NCBI GenBank assembly: GCA_949358305.1
Contig: OX442314.1
Coordinates: 7,309,060-7,373,059 of the forward strand
Origin: Strigamia acuminata
Lineage: Eukaryota; Arthropoda; Chilopoda; Geophilomorpha; Linotaeniidae
Direction of reading: 5' to 3'
DNA: 64,000 nt
The position numbers were made by a program, and so were the translations under genes. The notes below the pieces were generated by a model that was given only the letters and a program-made list of their open reading frames with translations, was not told where the DNA came from and made no database searches. Shown piece after piece: positions 51,694 to 63,883 of this stretch (position 1 is its first letter; each line of letters starts with the position of its first letter).

Positions 51694-52526
51694 ATGGGTT
51701 GAGTTTATCTTGATAGATTGTTTCAATTTGATTTAATCAATTAATCCGCTGTAAATTCAAATATTTACACAAATTTACAATACGAACCCCCAGTTTTTCA
51801 CCATTGATTTCTCCGTGCGCGTGACATTGGTTTTAAGATTCGCAAAGTCGATTTTCATTAATTTTGAGCAAAAACTGTTATATTTACTGACTTTCTAACT
51901 TTTTGGATTCGAGCAATAAAAACATGTCTTTTTGAAGTCAGAACAAGTTTATTGTAACTTTTTGGGGTTTACATATCAATATTCAAGGGAACAAAGGAGA
52001 ATTTAGCATAATTTATGACACTTTTCGCCGACTTCCTGTTGCGCGTCATTCGTTATCATTCAAAACTCCTGCTGAAAGTTGGCTTCTCCGCACGTCAACA
52101 TCTCATTCCGCTCGAAATCGTATGTCTCCGCTTATAACTAAAATGCCAGTTTTTAAAATTGGCTCGCACTTAACCAAACTCTATGAATAAAATACAAACT
52201 GGAAAGGCCCAAATAATGTTGACATACACACATGTTCGATATAACTGTAGCCACTACGCCTGGTGGTAGTTTGGTACACACGCTTCGATCGGTTCTCCAC
52301 TCTCCACATCAATTCATGCACAGTTGGTCAAGGCTAAATGTTAGATTGCTTATTAAAAAAAATTTAAAATGAAATTACAACTATTTTGGGTTTGGGTCAG
52401 ATCGGACCCTGTTTTTGTCTTCTGTTTGTCATCACACATTGTGGAGACAAATTAGAAAATAAAACTTAATTTCCAATACAATGTCTGAGTAATTATTTGA
52501 GTAATTATTACCTTAGTAAAAATAGC
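51694..52526. other. Intergenic or PDCD2 intron, no gene seen
   Basis: I found no coding segment resembling the PDCD2 C-terminal domain and no repeat family known from the rest of the window. Confidence 0.5.
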
Positions 52527-52980
52527 TGCGATCCGGGTCTTGCAATCAATAAATACACTAACAATTAATGCAAACGCAGGTTGAATGCCGTTTATAGGAC
52601 TTATATCTTATATCACATGTGATCTTAATTTAATCTGCTCATTCATGCGTGCATTTAATTTTTACATGTTATTTCTACATTTTATTAATTTTTTTGACAC
52701 TTTGACACTTTTGACACGCGACTCAATATCCGTTGAGTACGGCACGAAGTCCCAAACAAAAGCGTACAAATTTCAATCCTTTTTTCATAATTTCTTAACA
52801 AAATTTAATAAATTTATCAGAAATTCACAAAATGGCAAAATGGTATTTTGCGTCGTCAAATATGCTGACACAAAAAATGTCAATAGAAATTTTCAACAAC
52901 ATGTTTGGAGAAGAAACGTGCACAACATAGTAATTAAACATCATATTTCATCTGACAAATGTCTTTCAAAAAACTTTTAA
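52527..52980 (-). mobile_element. LTR-related fragment (family C)
   Basis: It begins TGCGATCCGGGTCTTGC and shares the GCAGGTTGAATGC/TATAGGACTTAT start of LTR families A and B. The remainder is diverged, and the far end was not identified. Confidence 0.5.
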
Positions 52981-53147
52981 TGATAGGTTTTCTGACATTC
53001 AACTAGTGATTACCGGTAGTTGAAACCACCTTTTCAATGACTCGTGCCATAGTGATAATTTATTCAAGCTGTCATTAATTTTAATATATTCTCCCAACAG
53101 ACAACATCAATATAATGCATTGCTGTGGTAAGACGAAACAGATCGAG

Positions 53148-53179
53148 TACTACGGATCCACGAAATACAACTTGGAAAC
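53148..53179 (+). other. Possible isolated exon (low confidence)
   Basis: The stretch from an AG-like acceptor near 53099 to ACT|GTAAGT at 53179 has open sequence (KTKQIEYYGSTKYNLET) with more even codon composition than its surroundings. It may be an exon of an unidentified gene or of PDCD2. I cannot assign it. Confidence 0.25.
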
Positions 53180-53290
53180 TGTAAGTACAGAAAGCCAATG
53201 AAAAAAACTGACATTTTAAAAATTCCATCAAAATATTGATAATAAGCTTAGAATTAATCGTTTAAGTCCTGTCAGCCCGGTTGGTTATAG

Positions 53291-53536
53291 TCATTTTAGC
53301 AACGATCATTTTAGCGATTTTTACCAAAAAAGTCCCATTTTAGCGAACATGTCATTTTAGCGACACAAAAACCTAGGTTTTAGCGACGAGCAGGCTCAAA
53401 AAAGTGGTTTTCATCAAAAAACCAGTAAGGTTAGGTTCGCGGGGGGTCAAGGGGGGGCTGTGCCCCCCCTTGTTAGCCCTTCTTAGGAATTAAACGTAGG
53501 TTTTTGTGTCGCTAAAATGACATGTTTGCTAAAATG
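53291..53536 (+). mobile_element. ATTTTAGCGA-type inverted-repeat element, copy 3
   Basis: Same plan as 5180-5431: ATTTTAGCGA units, an AACCAGTAAGGTTAGGTTCG core and a G/C hairpin with CTGTG in the loop. The outer ends have decayed (ATTTTAGCAACG, GCTAAAATGCCG). Confidence 0.7.
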
Positions 53537-53829
53537 CCGTGAAGTCAACCCTATTCCTCGGCCCGCCCGGACATCCAACCAGACGTTGCCTCCAGTTATT
53601 TTACGTGTATTAGAACCCAGACTTTTTGTTAACAAACAATAATAATCATTGATATTGTTTTTTAAGTTATTCACATGTATTTTCACTTAGCGCGCACGTA
53701 GTTTAGCTTATTTGGTAGGTTAGATTTATCTCTAGAAAGATCAAAAGGTAGAATCGTCACAATGCGCATAAAACCACATGGAACATTTCCACTTATTACA
53801 AATTAACTAATGTTTTGTGTTTTGTATTT

Positions 53830-54061
53830 GTCACGGTCCTAGGCCTGGCCCTTGACCCTCACCTGACCTTCGCTTTGCATATTCTGAACCTAACTAGATT
53901 CCTATCCAGGACTGTATTCATCGTCACTCGCATCCGTAAGGTCCTGTCCATGCGCGAATTGACGTCTTATGTTAAATCCAAGGTCCACCCCGCTATCACC
54001 TATGCTGTTGCGATCCTCCGGGCTTTCCACTCTAAAACAAATACTTACCTTGTTAAGAGTG
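53830..54061 (+). pseudogene. Non-LTR retrotransposon fragment, left part
   Basis: The frame GLALDPHLTFALHILNLTRF...MRELTSYVKSKVHPAITYA resembles the thumb region after the RT domain of non-LTR elements (LGVxLDxxLSFxxHI). It is interrupted by the LTR-like sequence from 54062 and continues at 55440. It is a 5'-truncated relic. Confidence 0.6.
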
Positions 54062-55412
54062 GTTCGCAAGTGAGATGCCGTTTATAGGCCTTATACTCGG
54101 TTGCCTGTGTGGTGTCTAGGGGTAATTTTATGAAAGGAAAACGACAGTTTGGATTGAATAAAATACAAAAATGTTTTATTTGAACGGAAATTTACAAATA
54201 TAATTATGAGAAATATAATTATTAAATTTACTAAGAAGTTATGAATTTAGCGGTTGAAATTAGGGAGAGAAAAAGAGAAGAGGAATGAGAAATGAGTCAA
54301 GCAAAACGGTTACGCTCACTTGAAACAAAGGAAAAAGGCGCCAACAACGACGGTTGATCGTTGGGCGCGAGTGTTTGGCGCGCAACAAACGGCAGCTTGT
54401 TGCGCTCGGAAAATGGCGAGTCGGACTCGCCTGAGAAATATTATTTCTCAATGAAAACGATGACTTTCTATTTGTAAGCTCCGGAGTAAAGCTCGCAGGT
54501 GGCTTACGAATATCGGCGATGGTTCTCTACGAGAGATTTGCCGTTGACGACGACGATGAGAGTACCAGAGTAAACTCGATGGCGCTCTCACAATAATCAA
54601 ACAACGAGCAGGAACAAATTTCCTTCGCTCGTTCGATGGCGATGAACAGTGAACTCCGGAGTAAAGCTCGCAGGTGGTTCACTGTCTTCTCACGATGGTT
54701 GACGGCGACGGGTTGCTCGATCGACGGAGGCGAATCACGGAACAAGTCAACGCTACTCGACGGCGGCGGGTGAGCGGAGTTTCTCGGGCGTTACCCGAAA
54801 TTCGATGCCTGTGCGCAAATGTGGCTGGTTCCACCGAAATCTATTCAGTGGAAACAGCAATGTCTCTCAACTCACCAAAACGTGTAAACCCGGTCAGCAC
54901 TTGGAATCCTTGTGTTTGAAGTTCTTCAGTGATGATCATTTGGGTTGTTTGTTGTTTGTGTGTTGTGTCAAGAGTGGGTCAAACCGCCAAAATTTGGGGT
55001 TTTATGCACTCTCGAAATCTGCGCACGAAATATGTGCAGATTACTAATTTTGGCACAACAAAGGATTTTGTTGCGCCAAAAGCCGTTATTATTGCACCAT
55101 AACCGTTGGCTATGGGAAGGGTGGCGTGTGCCAAGCACGCTTCGAATATGCGCAGCGGATGCTGCGCAGACGTCTTAATTTAGTGAGACAAAGGATTTTG
55201 CCTCACTAAGCGGTTAATTAACGCCTCACCCCACACAATATTGGGGTGAACCGTGCTAGGGGAGGATTTTCTCCCCTAATTATGTAATCGTTTGGCGTGT
55301 GCCAAACATAAATATTACCAAAATAAAATGTAAATGCAACTTCTTTCGTGGTGACTCTTTTTATTAAATAAAACACATTAAAAATTGAATAAAAGCGGCT
55401 CAGGGTCACCAC
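54062..55412 (-). mobile_element. LTR-like insertion (family C/D)
   Basis: It carries the GATGCCGTTTATAGGCCTTA and GTGTCTAGGGG motifs near the left and ends GGGTCACCACA, as the other LTRs here do. The first TGCGATCCGGG bases are missing, so the left edge is truncated. It lies inside the non-LTR relic. Small frames within it are not genes. Confidence 0.65.
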
Positions 55413-55439
55413 AATGCTTCCTCCATCTGGAACTCAACT

Positions 55440-55950
55440 CCCCGCCGTTTCTTGATCCCCCTCTACCGCATCCTCCGCGCCTCATATAAAATCCCACCTA
55501 GATCCCGTCTCACTCCTTACTGCAACACCCATAAACTCCTGACCCTCTCTAACCTGTTGCGGCTGAATGACTTATCGTCCCTCGCCGATGCTATCAGGGA
55601 CTCCGGACACCCCGCCCACTTCATCGCACAATTCTACTCTTCAGACACCGCCACCAGGATCACCCGCCGTCACTCATTCAAGATCACTACCCGCGTCTCC
55701 ATTTACCGATCTAGAACTTTCCCTTATCGATGTACTAAGATGTGGAATAATCTTCCGATGGACATCCGTGCTGCCGTGCTCGATTGCGCAGCCTTCAATT
55801 GTTGCTTCCACTGCCGCCACTTCCATCGCCGCTTAAGAAATTTTTTCTTGAACACTCAATGTAACAACTAAACAACCGCTACCAACCAGCACCACATTGT
55901 AACTACTCCCCAGAAGTGCTTGAAATAAAATAATAATAATAATAATAATT
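55440..55950 (+). pseudogene. Non-LTR retrotransposon 3' end with (AAT)n tail
   Basis: The frame from 55452 to 55871 ends with YRCTKMWNNLPMDIRAA and FHRRLRNFFL, typical of the C-terminus of CR1/L2/Jockey-like ORF2. The 3' end is GAAATAAAATAATAATAATA, a microsatellite-type tail. It is a truncated copy. Confidence 0.7.
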
Positions 55951-56299
55951 ATATTGTATTGGTCTGTGGTCTGCGCCCCTCCCTTCACTGCTTGTAAGTT
56001 ATTATATTTTGCTTTTCACCTAACTGTTACATCATTTCCATCACTTATTGACATTTCCGGTTTCGAGTCTCAGCTGCACCAGAAATGCATTAGACGTTCA
56101 GACATTGTAATCGACTACTTATTGTAAGGAAATTCTTTGCTTTCCTGACAAAGCAACCAACGAACTAAACAAGAATGCTTGAGAGAGAATGCTTGAGAGA
56201 GTTGGATGAGGTATCGCAGACGGCTATAAATCTTGTAGTGAGTTAGAGTATAGAAGCGGGAATAGTTTTAAATTTCATCGTCATTTCACCTTCATTATA

Positions 56300-56526
56300 T
56301 GCACGCAAGTGAAATTGTGAGTAATTTAATATTTTGCCACGAGGAGAAACACCAGAGATCAACAGGTGATAATACTTGTATAATACTTGCATAGCAGACA
56401 AGGGTGTGCAAGTAACTTATTATCACCTGTTGATGTCTGATGTTTAACCTAGAGGCAAAACACAAAAGTACTCGCCATCTCAATTGCCAGCCTAGAGTGA
56501 GGGTACAATTTTTTTGAACACGACTA
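56300..56526 (-). mobile_element. Tc1-type MITE upstream of copy 5
   Basis: Body and right end (TTTTTTGAACACGACTATA) match 43678-44130. The left terminal repeat is missing. The candidate 5' untranslated exon of copy 5 follows (ending about 56551). Confidence 0.7.
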
Positions 56527-57713
56527 TACCTTTTCACACCACCAAAAGCAGGTAAAAAGATCATAACATCTACACTTATTCTATTCAATAATTAAATTGT
56601 TTATACCGTATTTTACCGATTAACAGTAGTCCTTGAATTGTAGACACTCTCAAATAGTAGTATTTAACCTCACGAACGATAAACGTACGCTTCTTTTGTG
56701 ATGTTCAGACTTCGTTTGTTACATTAAACAAATGTAACAAATAAAAAACCGAAATTGTAAATGCTGACAAAAATGGCAGTTTTGAATAAGAGCCGCGGCA
56801 ATTAATCGACAAAATATGGTAATCATCAATTGTCATTCCAGAATAAACCTTGGATTTAAATAAGATACAATGCGGAATAATAATTTGGTGAGGAGACTAC
56901 GTCCTGCAATTCATCGATTGTTGAAGGATGATGCAAATACACTTCGATGCAACTTAGTTGGTTTGGATGATTTCATAAACAGTAGAAAACATTGGACAAT
57001 GCGTCACACCTTTTGGCTACTTTTATTCTCATTTTGCACGTGCATGCTCACTTATCAGACGTACGATAGAATAATGCATTACTTAAGTTATCCTACGACT
57101 GTTGATGTAACGAGTAGATCGGAAGAGGTTGTTTTACCAAGTTTGATGATATGTAGTCGTAATACGAAAGAAATAGCCAGACTTTGGAATAAAACTAACG
57201 CAAAATCCCAACCTTCACGTGTCGACTGCGCGAGCATGGTAAATGAACTGATGAAAATCCCAACTTACAATCTAGAGGAAATTTGGGAAGCGACTAATTT
57301 AACGAAAGCAGTAGTGAGCTTAAAAATAAAAGTAAAAAGATGGAATAAAGTAATTTTTAATGAGCTAAAAACAATTAGTTCAATCTTTTTATTTTGCATA
57401 GGGATATTCTAATACAAACAAAACAATTGTTCTGGGAGAAATGATCAATCCACTTGGAATATGCTCATCCATTCAATTTGGTAAGTATAATAAAAAATTT
57501 ACTACTATCAACTTCAATACATTTTATTATTTATTGATACGTAGCTAAGGCATCTAGCGAATCTTTTGTTGGACAAGTCATAACAGTTAAAATAGCAAGT
57601 TATGAGGACATATGCCCTTCAGCACCATACTGGGTAATTTTAATTAATTGAAAAATAATTGTTGTCTACTTTTCTTTCCTTTACCCTTAGCTTAATCTTC
57701 ATTAGGCGCATTC

Positions 57714-58414
57714 GAAAAGTCATTAAAACGAGTGTAAACGTGTTTACACTCGTTTCCACACGACATTTACACGAATTAATTCGTGTAAATGTCGTGTAAA
57801 CTGGTTAAACGGAAACGGCCTGTACGCCACGTTTCCGTTTAAAATCTCCGTGCAACGAGTTTTCTCGTTGAAATCGGGTCTTGCTGGCAGCCATCTTGGA
57901 TTTTCGTTAGATCGGTTGGAACGATGTCGATCGCAAGAACAATTTTTTAGCAGGTATTAGCCGCATTCTTGCGATCGAATGCGGCCGATGTTCGACCGCA
58001 TTTGTACGATCGAATACGGCCGACGTTCGACCGACGTTCGGCCGCATTTGTACAATCGAATGCGGCCGACGTTTGTGCGATCTGATGCGGCCGGTGTTCG
58101 GCCGCATTTGTGCGATTGAGGCGGATGTTCAGCCGATTCCCGTTCGGAATTAAATATTAATAATACAAATAATTAAAATAAATTTACATTTTATAATCAT
58201 GTTTTTATAATCTCCTGTTTTTTTTTTTAGAGTAAACAACAACAATAATGACTATGGTTATTATTTGGACTAATTTAATATTTACACTTGAATTTACACT
58301 ACTGAATTTTACACAGAAATTTATTTTGAAACTCGAAAATTGGGTCGTTTAACTTGAAATTTACACTACCAGTTGCACTGGTCGTTTAGTGCAAATTACT
58401 TTTCGAATGCGCCT
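57714..58414. mobile_element. 701-bp MITE inserted in exon 4 of copy 5
   Basis: The 17-bp perfect inverted repeats AGGCGCATTCGAAAAGT and ACTTTTCGAATGCGCCT are flanked by ATT on both sides. The paralogous exons are uninterrupted (CTTCATTTCTTCG). Inside are further palindromes (ACACGAATTAATTCGTGT) and degenerate repeats built on GCGGCCGA and CGCATTTGTRCGATCGAAT (57958-58130). No transposase is present. Confidence 0.9.
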
Positions 58415-60104
58415 ATTCTTACGATTTTGGAAAATGTTTCGGGGTGGGACAACTATATGCCGGTGAAACAAAAGAAGTTTATTTAAGTTACAACAAAGTA
58501 AAATTTTATCAAAGAACGAAAATTCCTATGCATCACCTTATTCTATTCAAAAATTTTAGTTCATTTTTCTGAATTCACCAATAAATGAATGCTCCGGCGA
58601 AGATGAATACAGAGAATGTTATCGGAGGTGTCTAATGAAGAAATTTAAGAAGCTACCATGCAGGTAAGAAATCGAAATAATTGCAAAGGGGCAGAGTCCC
58701 TACTATGCCAAACGTACAACTACGTGCAGAGATGAAGAAATGTTTGTGTTGTGTGTTTAGATGAGGTTGTGGGAGTTGTGAGTGTGATTTCTGGTTTTGT
58801 TGTTGTTTGTATTTGCTGTGAGTATTGGTTTGTGATGAGAGAAGTAAGAAATGTGTCGCGGAGATTCCAAATACCAAAACGTTTTCTTGTTATTACGCGC
58901 ATTTTGAGTTCTTAAACGCGTATCAACACAATACGCGTTTATATTGGGTTGTCAACAGACAGCTGTGGCTGCTTGTGTCACATTGTTTGTTTGAGTTTTC
59001 ATTCCCAACGTCATTTCCATTCCTGTGTCATTCCTGTCCAATTGTTGCAGCCCGCTTATTTGTTAGTGCAGAGAAAGATGTAGTTCTACATCAAAAAATA
59101 ATGATTACAAATCTTCTATTAAAGATTTCCTTTTATGAAGATCGATTTACCACTTTGCAAATGTTCGAAGGACATATACATGCATTATCGTGCTGCAAAG
59201 CAGTTGATTGAGATCACAAATCCCATTACTGTGTGTATGAAGAACGATACACGTACGACGCAATTGCTCTTCTGTCAGATTTAGGAGGCAATCTAGGCTT
59301 ATTTTTCGGCCTAGCGTTAATTTCGTTACCTGAACTCACTTGGTATTTACATTATGTTGCAACAAACATTCACCGAAAAACATCCGTCAATAAGATTCGT
59401 CTTCTGTACGAGATATGCAAGAAGAAAGTCGTTAAGAATAAAGAGCAAACCACGACATGTGGTGTCTTAAAAATACTTGCGCTAGTATTTGTAACTGCGG
59501 GATTCACTTTATATTGCTTGCAAATTCGTATCAACTACTACTTCGATGAACCAGTAACAACAATGGTTAGAATAGTTCAACGTCGCTACACCAAATTTCC
59601 CTCATTCACAGTCTGTGGTGAAAACCAAAATGATGATATGGACGAAGCCAGATCATATTTACTGAAACACACCAACAAAACTTGCAATGAAATATGGCCC
59701 TGGCAATTGTTCAGCAACGAATAGTCACTGGAAGAAATCTGGGAAACACTCAATGTCCATGATACTATTGATATTGAGAATGAGGTATTCTAGTATTTTA
59801 TATTAACCAAAAACAAATGACAATGAATGAAAATTATTGTTTTTGTAGTTGTTATATGGATATAAAATTAAATTAAATATATCAAAGCATACTATTCCAC
59901 TTCCTGTTGGTAATTGTTCACGAATTAACACAGGTAATTGTAATGTCCTTTTGCGTTCAATTTAAGTGTTAGTTTTTAATATTGTCACTCTTTACCACCC
60001 AGCTTCATCCTGAGTTTTGATTATGGCATTTATTAACAGCATTACCGTATTTTATTGTTTCTAAGATGCACTTTTATTCCCATACGTTGCTGTGGCTCAT
60101 AAAT

Positions 60105-60160
60105 AAATCTCGTGGAAATAAATCCCGTGGAAATAAATCCCGTGGAAATAAATCCCGTGG
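60105..60160 (+). repeat. 15-bp minisatellite (about 4 units)
   Basis: Same unit and same intron as 10381-10892 and 46985-47107, the shortest of the three arrays. Confidence 0.9.
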
Positions 60161-62259
60161 AATCTTGTGTTGTATTTACGCCCAATAGATGGCGCTGTTT
60201 TTCCAAAAAAGCGCGTTTTTACCTGTCACAGGTGTGACATCCATATAAAAACCGTGTAACAACAGTCCCCTATTCAAACGCAATGTTGTGTCAAAATTTT
60301 AAAGCAATCGGTGAAGAACGTTCGGAGATTTGGGGTCAGTAACGAACGAACATACATTTTTGTTTATATAGAACACAGTAAACACCTTTAAAAGCAGGGT
60401 GTGTCTTATAATCTGTGATATCTTAGGACGAAAAAATGTTTTCATGTACTTATCAATGCGCAAAAGGCCCAAAATCTACCTCGTATACAGTGCTGGAAAA
60501 AGGTTGGAGACCACTCCAACTTTCTTGGTTGTAAGTCAAATTTTGACTTACATGATAGTAAGGTATTGTATAAAATTATATGACAATAGTTCAAATTAAA
60601 TTAAAGAAATAAAAAAAATGTTTACAAAATGCCATTTATGCTGGAAAAAAGTTTGAGACCAAATGCAAGAGCTGATATTTCATTCAAGGCAATTTTACCC
60701 CAAATCATCATTGCTGATCCAACAACACGTAACTGGCCAAAAAAATAAAGAGAATAAATTTATTTTGGATGGACCTGATGGTGTTCAACACTATTTGTAT
60801 GATTTTCATCAATCACCAAATCTATTTTTTGCTGATAGGTAATTAATGACTTGGAGTGAAATTGCCTTGAATGAAACATCAACTCCTGCATTTATTTCAC
60901 AAAACTCTGCATATGTTGTTTAATTATTAGTCTTTTAAAAATTCCTTCTACAAACTCATGCGTCTGAAGTTTTTATCCTGACCTTTCCAATACTTTTTAG
61001 AAAAATCAAAGGACCTAAATTCTTACCTTTTAATTACATTAACCAATGAATTTCCTCACAAACCATGTGACCAGGATCTGAAGGTAATATTTATTTATGG
61101 AGTATTATTTATTGCAGTCAACACTCCAATGGAGTAATTGAATGCAGCAAAGATTAGTCAAAGAACATTTTGTCAATTATGAATAAATACTAGACACATC
61201 ATTGTGAATAATAATAATATTTAGATTTTCCTAAATAATCTGGATGAAGACGTTAACATTTTGGCACCTTTGACTTTACAGTATAATTGGTGGAACTTAG
61301 TAACACTTCGAGCACTTAAGGCAATAAATTAAACAAACAATACTTAGATGCTTTTATTTTAACTTATTTTGATTTTATGAAATAGACTATACAAAGAAAT
61401 ACAAAGCACAATCCATGTGAGCAGAACAAAAGTTCTTATCTCAAGTGTAAAAATGCTTGCATCCAAAACAATCTGTTTCAAACTGTTAACTGCAGGTAAG
61501 CTCATCCAGACACTTCACTTTTCACACATCTCAATTCCGATTTTATCCTGTTTAAAACACATACTGTATATACGCATACACCAGTTGTTCAAAATCACCT
61601 AGCCCTTTCAGTTCAGTTACATGCTACAGTTGTTTGTAAATGTTTCAGATTACCTTATTTCTAGAAGCCGGACTTGCCAGTTTGTAACACAACAGCAGAA
61701 ATTACTACCGCTCATTTAACATATTTAAAGAATTTTGACTCAAATCAAAAACAATGCAAATGTAGACTGCCTTGCGAAAATACTTTTCACAAATTTGTTT
61801 TGCATGGCAATGAGAATAAATTAGTGGATTTTACTTTCACAATAATAGCTATTGAATTCTCTGATAATTTCTTCGAGAGTATAGAAGAGCAAGAGGCATA
61901 TCCGACATCTCAATTGCTAAGCGATGTCGGTAGCATCGTAGGATTAGGTTTAGGAATGTCTTTGCTGTCTTTCTACATTTGCATTTTAAACACTTATACT
62001 TGGTGTAAGAATAAGAGCTTTTCTATGTGGTTCCAAAAGAAGAAATAAAATATGCGCAAGACAATTTTAAAACATTTTATGTTAGTTCAAAATTTATGTG
62101 TATTGATAATCGTTTACACTTGTTAATTTAAAGGCTATAAGAATAAGAGCTTGTTTATAAATTTTTGCAACGTTTAGGTGTAGTAAAGTTTGCTACTTTT
62201 GCACTTCAAAATCAACTCTCTACTCTCATTAATGAGTTTTCACATCAGAATTGAAACAA

Positions 62260-62440
62260 TATAAGTATGGAATTCCCTGATACATTGTTGGAGAATATAG
62301 AAAAGCAACAAGCTTACACAATATCTCAATTGTTAAGCGATGTCGGCAGTATTGTAGGATTAAGTTTGGAATGTCATTACTGTCTCTCTATATCTGCATT
62401 TTAAACAGTTATAATTGGTGTAAGAAGCAATACAATATCC
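62260..62440 (+). pseudogene. Decayed extra terminal exon downstream of copy 5
   Basis: GGAATTCCCTGATACATTGT, AGCAACAAGCTTACACAATA and TTAAGCGATGTCGGCAGTAT track the last exon of the array genes. A deletion at GGATTAAGTTTGGAATGTC breaks the frame. It parallels 19740-19900. Confidence 0.75.
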
Positions 62441-62509
62441 ACATGTCACATATTAGTCCTAAGTTTAAAGAAGGATAATAGTCAGGGTCCCATATTTTTA
62501 AGATATAAA

Positions 62510-63852
62510 ATGCACAGTAGTTTTAAAAAGTTACATTTGTCATAAAGTTTACTTCATTTATTATATAAAAAAAAATTAAAGTAATTTATCTTTATGGAAA
62601 TACTCTTAAAATCATGTGCACTTTTGAACTGTTTTGATCTTTCCTGGCCATAAAATATTACTTCAATAAACTATTCACATAAAATATTTTAAATCTCTCT
62701 TGCATGACAAATTTAAAAAAGGTCTATATTTAATGAACACGAATTGTTAGTTTGACATGCACTAGAAAGAGTCATTATTTTAAAAGTTAGTGGAATGGTT
62801 CCTGGTCTATCAGCACCAGTGTGATCTTTTGTGTTCACCATTCAATTCCCTAAAATTTTATAAATGGTACTTATAAATGTATTAAAACACATGTTTTGTG
62901 ACGTAGACATCGTATTCGAATGCACGAAAACTTCAATCGGTCTTTTAACGCTCGAAACATTATAGTTAGTTAGTTACAGTTATAGTTATAGTTATAGTTA
63001 TAGTTATAGTTACAGTTATAGTTTTTAACCTCCTGGTGTACCACATTTAAAATAATTTTGTGTTAGAATAGTTATTAAAATGTACACTGTTCTTTCAAAT
63101 GGCAAAATAAAAAAATAATTTAAAAACATTAATAGTTCATTCAATGTACCGAATGACAGAAACAATAAGGTTTTATGCACAGGTGACAAGTACATTTTTT
63201 CCTTTGCCACAGAGTCAAACATCTATTCTGTGATTACACACAAGCCAAATGTAACGTGTTTCGGTATCCCTAATTTCCCTTGGACTGTTCAGTATGTGTA
63301 CTGGATTTGCATACACACACTTTCTCTAATCAAATTTTCTAAACAAAGCATTAAACTTCTTATTTAAAAAAAATTTGGATTGGATTGGATTGGATTCGAT
63401 TTTAATTATTATTAATTATTAATTTATTCATTACATTTCGTGCACACCTTTCTGTTTTGAAAAATTTAATCAACAAGTTTGTCCTACCGTTGAATGGCTA
63501 ATCCAGTCAAATAATTCAATTCAATCGCAATGTTCGGCTTGTTCGTCGGTCGTCGTTCCGCCATTACTGCATGGGCCAGATCCGGTCGAATGGTCGTTTG
63601 GTCCCGAACGCTCATATGATTTTATACAGCGTCACTACTGATCGCCGCCACTGCACCAGTCATTGCTTGCGATCATCACAATTTTCCTGCGCGCAATTAT
63701 CAGGTCAGATTATGTTAGGTTAGGCTAGGTTATTTGTAGGAGATTGTTAATATTAAAATTTGAAATCACAAACCTCCTGGCATGCAAGACACATAAATGA
63801 GCGCGAAAAGGCATTGATCGCTTACAATGTCTGGTGCAGCGGCAGCGATCGG
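62510..63852. other. Downstream block duplicated from or to 48720-50047
   Basis: Homology with the block after copy 4 is continuous, from the CACAGTAGTTTT tract to GCGGCAGCGATCGG. A TTATAG hexanucleotide repeat (about 62970-63022) is unique to this copy. It is non-coding until the ATG at 63827. Confidence 0.75.
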
Positions 63853-63883
63853 TAATGGGCAGATGATCGAAGTGTCAAGAAAG
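63827..63883 (+). CDS. First exon of an unidentified gene
   Basis: The ATG opens MSGAAAAIGNGQMIEVSRK and is followed by AAG|GTGTGT, a plausible donor in phase 0. The start lies at the end of the duplicated promoter-like block. The protein is not recognised and the gene continues beyond the window or past 63990. Confidence 0.5.

Larger units (their letters stand above)
56870..62048 (+). pseudogene. DEG/ENaC two-module channel, copy 5 (pseudogene)
   Basis: All exons are recognisable: 56870-57331, 57402-57480, 57545-57633, 57691-58497 (split), 58560-58663, 59125-59784, 59849-59933, 61001-61083, 61225-61320, 61386-61495 and 61649-62048. Four lesions break it. A 701-bp MITE is inserted in exon 4 (57714-58414). 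A 124-nt deletion near 59232 shifts the frame of the fusion exon. TAG at 59722 replaces a Leu codon. TAG at 61662 replaces the Trp codon of YFW in the last exon. Both TM2 segments (GLFFGLALISLPEL, GLGLGMSLLSFYIC) and the second TM1 (FVTAGFTLYCLQIRIN) remain. The GC donor after 61320 is retained. Confidence 0.93.
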
